Origin: Podila epigama
Lineage: Eukaryota > Mortierellomycota > Mortierellomycetes > Mortierellales > Mortierellaceae
Length of the DNA stretch: 12,515 nt
Assembly (NCBI GenBank): GCA_015679605.1
Contig: JAAAVE010000593.1
Location: 1-12,515, forward strand
Direction of reading: 5' to 3'
In this document: positions 1-10,500 of the stretch, piece by piece
Layout of the letters: each line of letters starts with the position of its first letter
Numbering within the stretch: the stretch's first letter is position 1
Position numbers and translations under genes: made by a program
Notes under the pieces: generated by a model
What the model was told of the DNA's origin: nothing
What the model saw: only the letters and a program-made list of their open reading frames with translations
The model's database searches: none

Positions 1-2777
1 AGCTGGAGTGAACCAGGTACGGTACTGGATTTGTCCGGATCATCTAATGTGGGGTCACCGTTCGCTTGCTGAGTCGTCTGAAGTTCCATGAACAAGCTGG
101 ACAGACGGTTGGCAGACTTTTCTGGTCGCATGGATGCCCTGCTTCCAGCTCTTCGTCGGCGTAGGGTACTGAATGAAACATCTTGCTCATCTCTGTGAAC
201 CTGATCGTCGCCGTCATTGCCTGGGAATTGTGGATCCTGTGCTTCATCGTGAAAGCCAATGTTGTCATTATCCTCGTCATCGATGACACCGTTGTTGCTG
301 TTGTTGTTCAGGTCGGGTGCTTCTGAGAGATAGAGCCGATGATGGTCATCCATGTCTTCATCCAACAACTGCTCGTCCAGTGGCTGCTCTCCTTCCAATG
401 GCTCTTCGTCCTCGCCTGGACTGTAGAGGCCCTGTTCTGCTTCTTCGCTTGTGTAACCACTGAATGCATTAGTGTCACTACCAGTGTCCACGTCGTCGGT
501 GTCCGATTCATCCGTCTGCTCAAGTGGAGACATTTGTGGAAGGAGAGGGGTTATGCTGGGCCGAGAACCATCTGGTGCAGTCCCAACCGCTGTCGAAGCG
601 TCTGTGATGAGGTGTGTGAGGAGTGAACATATGCGCTCAAAGGCAGCGTTCGACTCTTGCTCGTACCGACTCCCACTGCCTGTAGACGAGTTTCCGTTGA
701 GGGACTCGAGTTGTCGGAGGGAATGTCTGTTCCGTTTCTTTTGCTGGCGACGACGGTATGATGACGCGGCAGACGGCGACTGGGAAGAGCGATCGTTGGT
801 GTCCATGGAATACTTTTGATCAGAGGGAGTAGCAGAGGTGGATCGTGGTGGGAGCTGGTCATGGAAGGTGAGGGGAGGGGTGGTGGCGGTTGGGGGAGGA
901 GTTGCTGGCGCGTGTCCGAGTGTGGTTGGTATTGAGAGCATCAATGGTGGGGTTGTTGTTGACTTGTTGGGAAGCAGAGCATCCTGGAAACCACTATCAC
1001 GCTTTTCTACCTTGGCAGCAATGACTTCCTCGGCGAGTGTCTAGAATGGGAAGTAAAGAAGATAAATAAAATAAAGTGTCAATGGTAGTGCTACGTGTCA
1101 TATTGTGTACACAGTGTTGCACAAGTGTTGTGTTGCTGTTTGTGCTGTTGGCTATGACGCGCAAAATTGTCTACGGCCGAGTTTGGTCTATTTTGGTCTA
1201 TTTTGGTCAATTGAAAAGGTAAAGAACGCGTTTTCATTCGTCCTTACCTTCATCATCTGAGCGTTGTGGACAATCTGGCGCTCCTGGGCAGTCATTGTGT
1301 CGTGCTTTGGCTGTATACGATCCAGCACTTGTTGGATTCTATGTACAACACCCATTCAAATGAGTGAACGTATGTGTACAAAAGAGAGAGAGAGGGGAAG
1401 GAGAGAGTGAGAAGACATGATAAAGAGAACATCACATCTTGTTTGATGTGAGCTTTCGGCCCGAACATGTGCAAAAAAAATAAAACGGGTGCAAGAGTTT
1501 GCGATGGACCCTGTGGAAAAAAAGAAAAAAAAAAAAAGAAAAAGAAACAAACAGACATGCTTACTCGTCAAGCTGGGTGCGTAGGTCACTCATGGCGTAA
1601 GACTGGTCACTCAAGAGCGCATGCAGCGATGCTATCAATCCTTGCAGTTGGTTCATCTATAGATGTCACCAGACAACAAAAAAAAACGAGAAAGATATTC
1701 ACATGTTACCATGGATGAAATGGATTGCGCACGACATAGTTTCCGAGCTGTATGTGTGTGGGAGAAAAGAGAGAGAGAGAGAGATGCATACGGTGGATGC
1801 ATGTACCAAACAAGAGGCAAGAAACAAAAGGTAGATGTTGAAATTTTTTTGTTGCTGTTGTTGTTGTTGTTGTTGTTGTTGTTGTCATTGTCATTGGTGT
1901 TGTTGTTTGTTGTTTGCAGGAACTAAAAGATAATCTTGCTTCTTTTTGCTTGCATTCTTCCCAACTGTAAGCAAGAAAGAAGACAAGGGTACATCAATGG
2001 TGCCTTGGCGTGCGCATAGGTTATGTTATGCGCGTCGTTGAGGATGTGGTCCGGGAAGGGAATGGACTTTGTAGAATAACAAGATATTTGAGCTTGGAGC
2101 ATGGGTCAAAGTATGGGATGTATGGTGGTGTATGTCCATCCATTCATATCATATCCCATTGAGCTGCTTTGTGTTATCCAATTGTCCAATGCCGTCCTTG
2201 TATCCATCATATCCATTGGCTTGTTATGTCCATGTACTTTTTCTCTATCTGTCCGTCCATTCATCATCCCTTTCATCCCAATCCTCACTCGCACCCCTTT
2301 CATTGCGTTATACCCAAACAGACAGACAATGAATAGAAAAGCAAATCGAATCTCGTTTATCTCTTGGGAAAAAAGGAATTTGTAATGAATGTGTCGTCGC
2401 ATTTTTCATGTTTTCCTCACCTTGGCCGGGGATACCGTGTATGTTGAAAAGTAGTCCAAGGAAGCCTTGGATAGCTCGTCGAGGTGAGTGACCGTGGTCC
2501 AAGACTGGTTGTTGTTTTGACCAGAAGATGTATCAAGCTGCATGGTTAAACCGTTGTGGATGGATGTCGAGTCGTAAAGAGATGATGTTGACGGTGATAT
2601 TGATGTTGTTGAGGATGAGGAGGGTGATGATGCTAGTGGCAGTGGTTGTTGAGACGGTTGCAACTGCGTATTTGGTTCCTTTTCATGCAGCGACAGTGTC
2701 TCTGCTGTGTTGGACAAGTGTTCGTGTGAGGACAAAGTGTCAACGTTATAGGACGAGGGTGATGATTGTGAAGCCAT
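1..2777 (-). CDS. Unrecognised coiled-coil / acidic low-complexity protein, 5' part (3' end beyond window)
   Basis: I do not recognise the family. Four exons are inferred: 2777-2421, 1656-1565, 1338-1248 and 1040-1 (running off the edge), joined by GT-AG introns of 764, 226 and 207 nt. They give 526 uninterrupted codons. The start ATG at 2777 has A at -3 and G at +4. Residues 1-90 are S/T/Q-rich and probably disordered. Residues about 96-205 are helix-prone with hydrophobic spacing like a coiled coil, and include the stretch LRTQLDEIQQVLDRIQ across the exon 2/3 join. Residues 220-275 are P/T/S-rich, a basic patch with RRRQQKKRNRH lies near 276-286 (possible nuclear localisation), and about 355-465 is strongly acidic with an N-rich run. 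A second basic cluster (RRRR) follows near 474. The 346-codon final exon has no stop, so the protein continues leftwards. The first intron is far longer than the others and may hide an exon. No enzymatic motif is visible; a scaffold or regulatory role is only a guess. Confidence 0.72.
1851..1885. repeat. (GTT/TTG)n microsatellite in the first intron of gene 1
   Basis: About eleven GTT units with one GCT interruption follow a T-run at 1844-1850. Degenerate GTCATT and GTTGTTT copies extend to about 1916. On the gene strand this reads (CAA/ACA)n. It lies inside the 764-nt first intron of the leftmost gene. In some frames it encodes poly-T or poly-Q, so spurious ORFs appear there; I see no matching splice frame that would make it coding. 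Confidence 0.85.
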
Positions 2778-2980
2778 TGTTGCGTGTCATAGGAAGGGGG
2801 AGGGTGACTAGTGACAAAGAGTGAGTGTGAATGTGTGTTGGTTGGGGTATTAGGTTAGTTCTTATAACAGGGTATTGTCGACTGAGGTGTCTTATGAGGA
2901 GGTGTCGAAGAGTTGGAGTAGGAAGGAACGGGCGGGAGAATGGTAGGTATGTCAGTAGGTCGGTAGGATGGTTGGATTGG

Positions 2981-3075
2981 AGGAATGAATGAATGAAATG
3001 AATGAAATGGATGGATGGATGGATGGATGGGATGGGATGGGATGGGATGGATGAACGAATGAATGAATGAATGAA
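2981..3075. repeat. Compound GAAT / GGAT / GATGG microsatellite
   Basis: About 95 bp of changing short units: GAAT repeats with GAAAT variants, then about five GGAT units, then four five-base GATGG units, then GAAT again. It lies 200-300 bp upstream of the start codon of the leftmost gene, so it may fall in that gene's promoter or 5' UTR. It produces two long but meaningless minus-strand open frames rich in I, H, P and S. Confidence 0.9.
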
Positions 3076-3526
3076 AATAAAAAAATAATGGGTTTGATGT
3101 GAGGATTGAAACAGCCAAAGATAAATATATGAGAAAGAGAAAAAAGAGAAAAGGAAAAAGAAAAGAAGAGAAGGACATTCGACTGACCCCAATTGTCATG
3201 ACCACTGACAACAAACACTTTGACAACACCATTGACAACATTTGACCGCGTGCAAATCTCTCATTCTTTTCCACCCAACGTCAAAAAAAAAGGTGTTTGT
3301 CCCTGAACAAAGACGACACACGAAACACACACACACGCATGCATGCTCTCATGGGTTTTGTCCGGTGTAATATGTTATTGAGAGTTGTCTGTTTGAACAA
3401 TGGGATCTGCTCACATTCATAATCAAACACACTTCGTCCCCTCACTTCACCGCATTGAGCTATAGGAGCATGGGATATGTATGAAGTAATGTAACGGCAA
3501 AATAACAATGGGTGTTTGAAAAAGTA

Positions 3527-3656
3527 TGGGCAATGGTCATGGCTTATGGCTATTGCTAGGTATTAGACACATGCTTTTATGTTATATAATGCTATCATGC
3601 TATCATGCTATAATTAATGCTACGATGGCATAGGCAAACCATCCAACCATTGCCCA
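3527..3656. repeat. Small inverted repeat with AT-rich tandem interior
   Basis: TGGGCAATGGT at 3527-3537 is the exact reverse complement of ACCATTGCCCA at 3646-3656, giving 11-bp arms about 108 bp apart. The interior is AT-rich and holds an 8-bp tandem (GCTATCAT, about three units, around 3588-3612) and partly complementary TATGGC/GCCATA-like words. I see no flanking target-site duplication, so a MITE-like element is only one reading; chance is another. Confidence 0.45.
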
Positions 3657-4530
3657 TTGCTCCATGTTATGTCATTGTCTGTCTCGGACAAATGCACATG
3701 CATCTTGCTTGGATGCCACTACACTCCGTCGTCGCCTGGTTTCCTATCCTCGATTTCCCAAAGATTCATCTTTGTTCCTGAGAAAAATGCGACATCCACA
3801 CTACATTGCACGTTGTCCCCACCCTCCTATCGACTAAAACGCAAGATAGACAACACAATCTCCTCGTCTCCCCTAATGCCATGATGGTTAAACCACACCA
3901 TGTGCACATTTTGGATCTCGGTCTACAGTCTTTGGTGTAGTTCAAAAGAAAAGACGTTATATATTTTTTTGGGGGTGGATGAACCTCGACTCCTTTTTTT
4001 TTTGTTATCCTTTTTTCTTTTCTGTTGTTATTGTTGAAGGACTTTTTTTTGACCGCATGATACATTCAGGAACACTTTTTTCTTTTTCTTTTTCTTTTCT
4101 TTCGATATCCTCATGGCTATCATCCGATCACACACAAAAAAGTCAGCCCTAAAAAAAAAAAAAAGAGCAAATCAGGGTGACACATGGTCAGCACCTTCAC
4201 GCGCGTGTGCATGGCATGCGGCCCATGCGTGTGTACAAATGTCTTTGAATGTGTCAGAGTGAGTACGTGTGTGTTCACCTAGGAGAATAGACATGATAAA
4301 TTGACCCAACAAATGGGGACCATGGGTTATTACCAATGGACATATGAAAAAACAAGGACCATGGTTTCAAGATATTTTTTTTTGCTCTCTTGTTCACAAA
4401 ATGAAGGATTTCATTCACAGAAATGAATGAGCCTGCACATGCCAACACGATCCCAATACGATCGCTGTCATTGTGCATGAGGCTTTCCCCCCATGTGAAG
4501 TAGAAAATACAAAACACCACTTTTGTGCTT

Positions 4531-7500
4531 TCAAAAGTCATCCATTTCAAGCATGGCCAAGTCTTGTCCTTCGTCATCCATATCTCTTTCTCTCTCTCCT
4601 GTCATCGCCATCGCCATCGTCATCGCCATCGATGTCTCCTTCATCTGCAATTGCTCTCGCTCTTCCTTTTGGACCGGAGCGTGTAGTGTCGCCAATTCAT
4701 TGTCACACGACTCAATGAGTGACAACGCCTGACTCTCTTGAGGCATCATTGACCATGACAGATCAAGATCTTCCAACCGTTGTGAAGCACAATATCTCAT
4801 GTCCGCAGAATCCATGTCAAAGGATCGTCCTTCCGTTCCTGCCCTTTCCCCTTTTTCGTGGCTCAGAACTGGTGCAGAAAAATACCCATCAGAAGAAAAA
4901 GGGCCTGCACCCACTCGCACAGACATTTTGTTCAAACTGTCCGAGCGGCTGACGGCAGCAGTCGCATCATCCTTGTGGCTGTGCTGCTGGTCGAGGTCTC
5001 GATCACGTCGGTCTCGGTCATGGTCATAGTCTTGACGCGTAACAACATCTTCCTGTCCATGGGCCGCGTCGTACTGCGCATAATCTTCCTCACTCATCTC
5101 CCACACAACAGTCTCCTCCACTTCCACTCGGCCCCCGTCTCCATCTCTATAATCGTTATACTCATCCTGCGTCTTCGCATTCCCAGAAACCGGGAGCGAA
5201 TGAGTGAGCGAACCAAAGTCTGAAGGTGGGGCTCGGACTGGGACCGGGCCAGGAAAAGGATCTTGAACACGCCCAGCTGGCATAGCGACAGTCGTATCAT
5301 GACCCCCATGTGGTAATACACGACCTATTGGCATAATGTCGCCAGTGGCCACATGAGGTTGTTCAAACTCTGGCTCTGATCGAGCCATCCCTCCTCGTTG
5401 ATGAGCGTTTTCATGATGAGCGTCCCATGACATTGGCGGTGGTGGTGTCCTACTCCGACTCTGATTCTGATTCTTTGTAGGTTGCTGTTGCTGCTGTTGC
5501 TGCTGTTGCTTTTGCTGTTGTCTTGATCGATGGTGCCTTGTGTCCATGTCGTCACCGTCACTCTCATTACTGTCACTTTCATCTGCCTTGTACAGTGCAT
5601 ACTTTCTCGGCCCTGTTCGTGGCGCTGGTACGGGTTCAGCCAAAGTTTCGTTATCACTCTCTTGTGATAGTTCACTTTCATGTTCCTCCTCATAACGGCC
5701 TCGATTGGATCGTCTAGATTCTAATTCTTCCTCTTCCTCTTCTTCAGGCTCGGATTCTTCAAGGATCACTGTCGCGGCTGGTTTTGGCAGAGGAACCAAA
5801 GTGCGAAGCTTTTGCAAAAAGACATTGCTATTGCTCATTCCATCATTGGCACCTAATTATTAGCAGCGTCATTATGGTCAATGTGGGTTGCATTTACAAA
5901 GTAAGGTAACAGAGAGGGAGGTCAAGGTCAAACACAAGTGACGAGCTTGGAAAAAAAAGATATGACAACGATGTTCACTCCTTACCAGCACAATGTGGAT
6001 TGATGACTTGACTCCATAAACGGTTGGACTGAAGCAATTGAGAGTGACCCACAAGAAACAAGTGCCTATTCACAAGATAAAAAAAAGCACCCCGATCAGC
6101 ATTAAAGCTGTTCAGCAAAAAAACAAACAACAGATATCTGTCACAAAAACATTTTTTTTCATCTTTACCGTTTACTACGCGTCAACGCCACGTTCACTCG
6201 ACGAGGGTTGTCAATAAAACCAATGTTTTCAGTTCGTACAGTCGACACAACAATGATCTCCTTTTCAGAGCCTTGGAACGCGTCCACGGTCGATATCTGA
6301 ACACTTCCTCCGTCGAGTCCTGATGCCCGAACCACCTCATCCAGCGACGACTGTATCGATTCCGCTTGCGATTTATCTAAATATTTTGTTGTTGTTGCAG
6401 CAAAAAAGTGGAGACGAAACAATTAGCACACACAGCCACTAGCGCTTCACTGCACTCAAACATAAAAGAAAAGACAACAACATCAAACACAACGTACAGA
6501 GCGAGATAACACCAATGTCAGAACCAGGAATATTCAGACTCAAAAGCCTTTGTACAATGTCAACAACAACTCGAACCTCGGATGGATTTGTGAATGATTT
6601 CGTTCGCGAATTCTGAACCTCACTGCCATCATGATCAATAAAGACGAGCGTTGGGAGGCCTTGGATAAGAGGGGAGCGGTCTTGTGCATTGGCACCTGCC
6701 TTGAGCCCGCCAGAGTAAAAAAGCGAGCTGCTAATCTCTGCAATCCTTGGATGACACTATAACACATGGTGAGAAAATAGTCCCAGGTCAGCACTTTGAA
6801 AAATAGACTCTCTCTCTCTCTCTATCTCTATCTCTTCACGATTAGCAATGCAACATAGTAACGGGGGTGTACGTACTCGGTACTGGGTTTTAAGCATGAT
6901 AGGCTATAGTAAAGTATAGAGCATCGTTAGTTAAGCAAGTTGTTTTCATCATCCTATATACTTTGTCGCCATACAAACATATAAACAAAGAGACTCTACC
7001 TTGATTCCCATCTGATATCAGAGGCACAGAGGAATACGTTTAAAAAGTGAATGAAGGATAACAAATCCGTGAGAATTCTATGCAACACACATCTGCCACC
7101 AACGAAGCAATAACAACAACAGTAACAGCAGAGACATCAACAAAAAAAATAAAATAGTCAGTCACCTCTGTGGCACGGTCAAAAAGTGTTCTCGTGTACC
7201 CAGCTGTCGCAGCTGACTTGTCAGCATTAGTGGTCACTGGTGGCGCAAGCTGCAAAGGGTCGCCCACCATAATGAGCTTTTCTCCAGCAGCACGGCAGAG
7301 AGGTACCAAAGACATGGGTTCCAGCAACTGACTCGCCTCATCCATGATCACAATCGGGAAGGAGACCCCATCCAAGAGTTCAAACATGGAAGCGATACAA
7401 GTCGCTCCGACAACCGTGGCTTCTGCTACAATCCCCTTGTTCTCTTGCTTTTGAAATCGTTTGAGCGCATCCTTGACATATTGTCTCTCACGGTGGGAGA

Positions 7501-10500
7501 GACCATCCTCTTGTAAAATGGACTGAAGCTCCTTGATCTCTACATGAATCCAGCGCATCATTTTGTCACAATGAGTTCTTTTGTCTTTCATCAAGGTACT
7601 GACAGAGACGTTCAATTCCATTTTGTCAATACATGTATTCCTTTTATACCTTCGCCAGCACGTCCGCTGTTCGATTGGGCCGTGAACGGGAGGATTCTTC
7701 GAGCCACCTTTTTCAAACTCCCAACACGAACAAACTCTGTAAATCCGAGATCTAACAATGCCTATTGTACAAGATGGAGAGAGAGAGATAAATGGTCAGA
7801 ATCATTGGCTCAGTTCAAAGGTCACAACCCCCTCCTTTGACTTAGTACAATAACTTTTCTACAGTACAGTCAGAATACGGTCGACAGCAACATTGGTCAT
7901 GGAGGCGACGAGAAAGCGGCAGGAACGTTCTTCGAGTGATCGTGTCCGAGCCTTGTTAATGATCATGTCTGAAAACACAATGAGGACTGCAATAAGGAAA
8001 CTATCATAGGGAGTTGTAAACAATAGGAAGTTAGTACCTTTGCATGATATTCGATGACAGAAAGAAGGGGGGAAAAAGAAAGAGAAAAACGAGCACCACA
8101 ACAACAATGATATTGCAAAATTGCAAGGCACAATTTGAGGAAAGAACCACAAAAATTATACCTTTTGCCTGCGCCAAAGACACCTAATGTGTCAAATGAA
8201 GAAAGAAAAAAAAAGTGTACTCGCAAAAAGAGTTTAGTACATTCGACAAAGCTTCAATGGTAGTTTGCACAATTATCATAACGGAGGAAGAAACCATTTA
8301 CCATGAATCAACAGGACCGGAGGGAGCACCTGTGATTTGGAACCCCATCCAGGCGCACGGATGATGGTTAATGCAAAATTGCGTAGGACAGTCGCCTGCT
8401 CTTCATTCAGATGGAAGTGCTCGATTGTATTTTGGACTTCCAACTCGACGTCGATATTATCTTCCTCTGTCAGCACAATGCAACCCGTTTTCTCTGGAAT
8501 CCGACTAGGTGCCCTGAAAACAGCCGTCTTGGACTCTTTGACAAGGTCGGGTGGGACGTAGCTCAAGAGAACTGGAAGGAGAGGTGTGTTTGTCAATCCA
8601 TCTGCTAGGTTATCTAAAGAGGAAGAGAAGAAAAAGGATATTTCTTTTCTTTAAGCATGTTGGCGAGATAATTCAGTCATTCCCCACCGACTGTGCCTGA
8701 GTGACATGACTTACCGAGCATCATAAATTCGGACATTGCATTGAACAATCGAATCGCATATACATTTGATGAGACTGCAAACAACTCTCGCGCAACATTC
8801 GAATCCTTTGATGATAGGCAAGAGATCTACGTTATATTACAGAGCAATCCATCAGTCCGACATTTCAAGTCCCCTTTTATTGGCAATAACAGCTCCCCCA
8901 AACACATTTACTATCTCATCTCTCATTCTCTCTCTCTCTCTGACACTAATACTTACTTCGACATCATTTCCTGAAGGGCCATAAAACACAGATCGGGCGA
9001 AAAACGTACTCGAAGCTTCAAACTTTAACGTCTTGGAGACCACCCACAAGTCATCCTTGGAATACCTGGGAGATGAAGCAAAAAGGAGTTGGACAAGATA
9101 TGAGTGATGGTCAGCCGTAAGTCGAGTCTATATACCAACACTGACTGGTGTCAAAGATATTCACCTGGAATGATGCTCCTTGTTGTACAGCGAAAGAGCA
9201 GCTCCCTGCTGGGCAGCAGGCGAGACGACAGAGCCATTCACAGATCCTGGTCCCGAGGGTGCTATAGGTCCATTGTTGCTAAAGATGGGGAATCCTGCGT
9301 ATGTGTCGCCTCGTTTACGCAGTGTTGTCTGGGTATGCATATGAATTCCTCTAGCCCGGTAGAAAGCGTCAAGAGCATCGCTTTGCATATTGTTGTTTGT
9401 AGTCTTGATGTTCCAAAGTGCCATCGCAATCTCAATCACCATGACCTGCAGGTGATCATAGATAAGGTAAGACATGCCGTCCTTGTACTGTTGCGTAGAT
9501 GAGAATCGCGCACCAACAGAGACCATCCGTTTGGGTGCCGAATTCTTTCCAGTAAAGTTTGAGCAACGAGCATAGCTGGGGAACTCTAGCTGGGTACTAA
9601 GTGGCCGGTGGAATGACAGGGATGAGGGTTGAGATCGAGCACTGAGGGCCGAGGGCGTGATTCGTGAGAGTCCAACTTTTCTTCTTTTAGGAGGAGGTGT
9701 TGGTGAGATGGAGCGGTCGACTTCAAGAGATGATGTTGTTTGTAGAGCCGCTGCTGTTGTGATAGATGTTGGAGTCTTTGTCGTCTTTATCTTGATCCTA
9801 GTCGCCGTTGCAGTGACTGTCGTCTCTTCCGCAACCTTGTCCAAACTAGCAAAGTCCTGCTCTGAAAAGTCCAGATGAAAGTCGTCTAGGTCAACATCCT
9901 GCGATGGATGTGTGGATGGTGCCGATTGTATGTCAGGTAACTCAGGGACAGCTGCAAACGGTGCTCTCCACTTTTTCCTTTTTGTGTCAGCCATGGACGG
10001 TGTTGTCAAAGCAGGTGCAGCATCTCTGGTCAGCTGTTGGGCGAGTTGAGAGTTCCGAGTGACTTGGAGTGTATTGGGTCGCGTCGAGGAGGCAGACGAA
10101 TGACCACTCATTTGCTCCGCATTCCCAGTGAACGTGGAAGTGTATTCTTCGACTGTCACCAAATGCCGATCCATTTCCATGTCGTCTCCTGCCGCCAATA
10201 CGGATCCTTTATTGAAGGAGCTAATATTCGCCGTTCATATCCAAAGTTAGATTTCCGTTCAAGTATATGTAAGCCCTTTATCCATCTTTGAAGGGATACT
10301 TGTTGTTGATCATTTACCTATCCAATACAGAGAATTTGGTGTCGTACAAGACGATCTGTAGGGGGATGGACGTTACGGTGTGCAATTCATGTTCGATCTC
10401 AAGAAGTGAGCTCTGTATTCTCTACGAGCGCGTTTTATTATACAACATTGGTGGAGTAAGTATTACCTTTGAGTTGGTATGAAAGAACCGGACATGACCT

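Larger units (their letters stand above)
2778..4530. other. Intergenic region without a credible gene
   Basis: This 1.75-kb stretch separates the stop of the helicase gene (4531) from the start of the leftmost gene (2777), both on the minus strand. It should contain the helicase 3' UTR and the promoter of the leftmost gene. Open frames here are short, or are translations of the microsatellite and purine-rich runs (F/S/I/H-rich peptides), and none shows a recognisable domain. Visible content is the tetra/pentanucleotide repeat near 2981-3075, a purine-rich stretch at about 3130-3175, a small inverted repeat at 3527-3656, T/A homopolymers at 3963-4160 and a CG/TG-rich palindromic patch near 4198-4228. 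Confidence 0.7.

Noticed and set aside
339-819. Plus-strand ORFs of 95 and 115 codons
   Set aside because: They are antisense to the long open exon of the leftmost gene and show no domain features.
1706-1894. Poly-threonine ORF in the microsatellite
   Set aside because: It is a simple-repeat artefact within an intron, with no compatible splice frame.
2746-3274. Overlapping minus-strand ORFs of 148 and 139 codons
   Set aside because: They are translations of the microsatellite and purine-rich runs (F/S/I/H/P-rich), overlap in two frames, and have no domain.
4531-5838. Stand-alone gene of 435 codons
   Set aside because: An acceptor directly upstream joins it in frame to the helicase exon at 6065-5986, and its content is a disordered tail, so it is treated as the last exon.
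7040-7621. Helicase exon 11 starting at the Met at 7621 with no intron before it
   Set aside because: That would leave the preceding exon without a frame-keeping join. Splicing 7650 to 7539 gives AGE-EIKELQ, which fits the family better.
9104-9502. Plus-strand ORF of 132 codons
   Set aside because: It lies antisense to helicase exon 4 and intron 4, with no recognisable domain; a shadow of the real gene.
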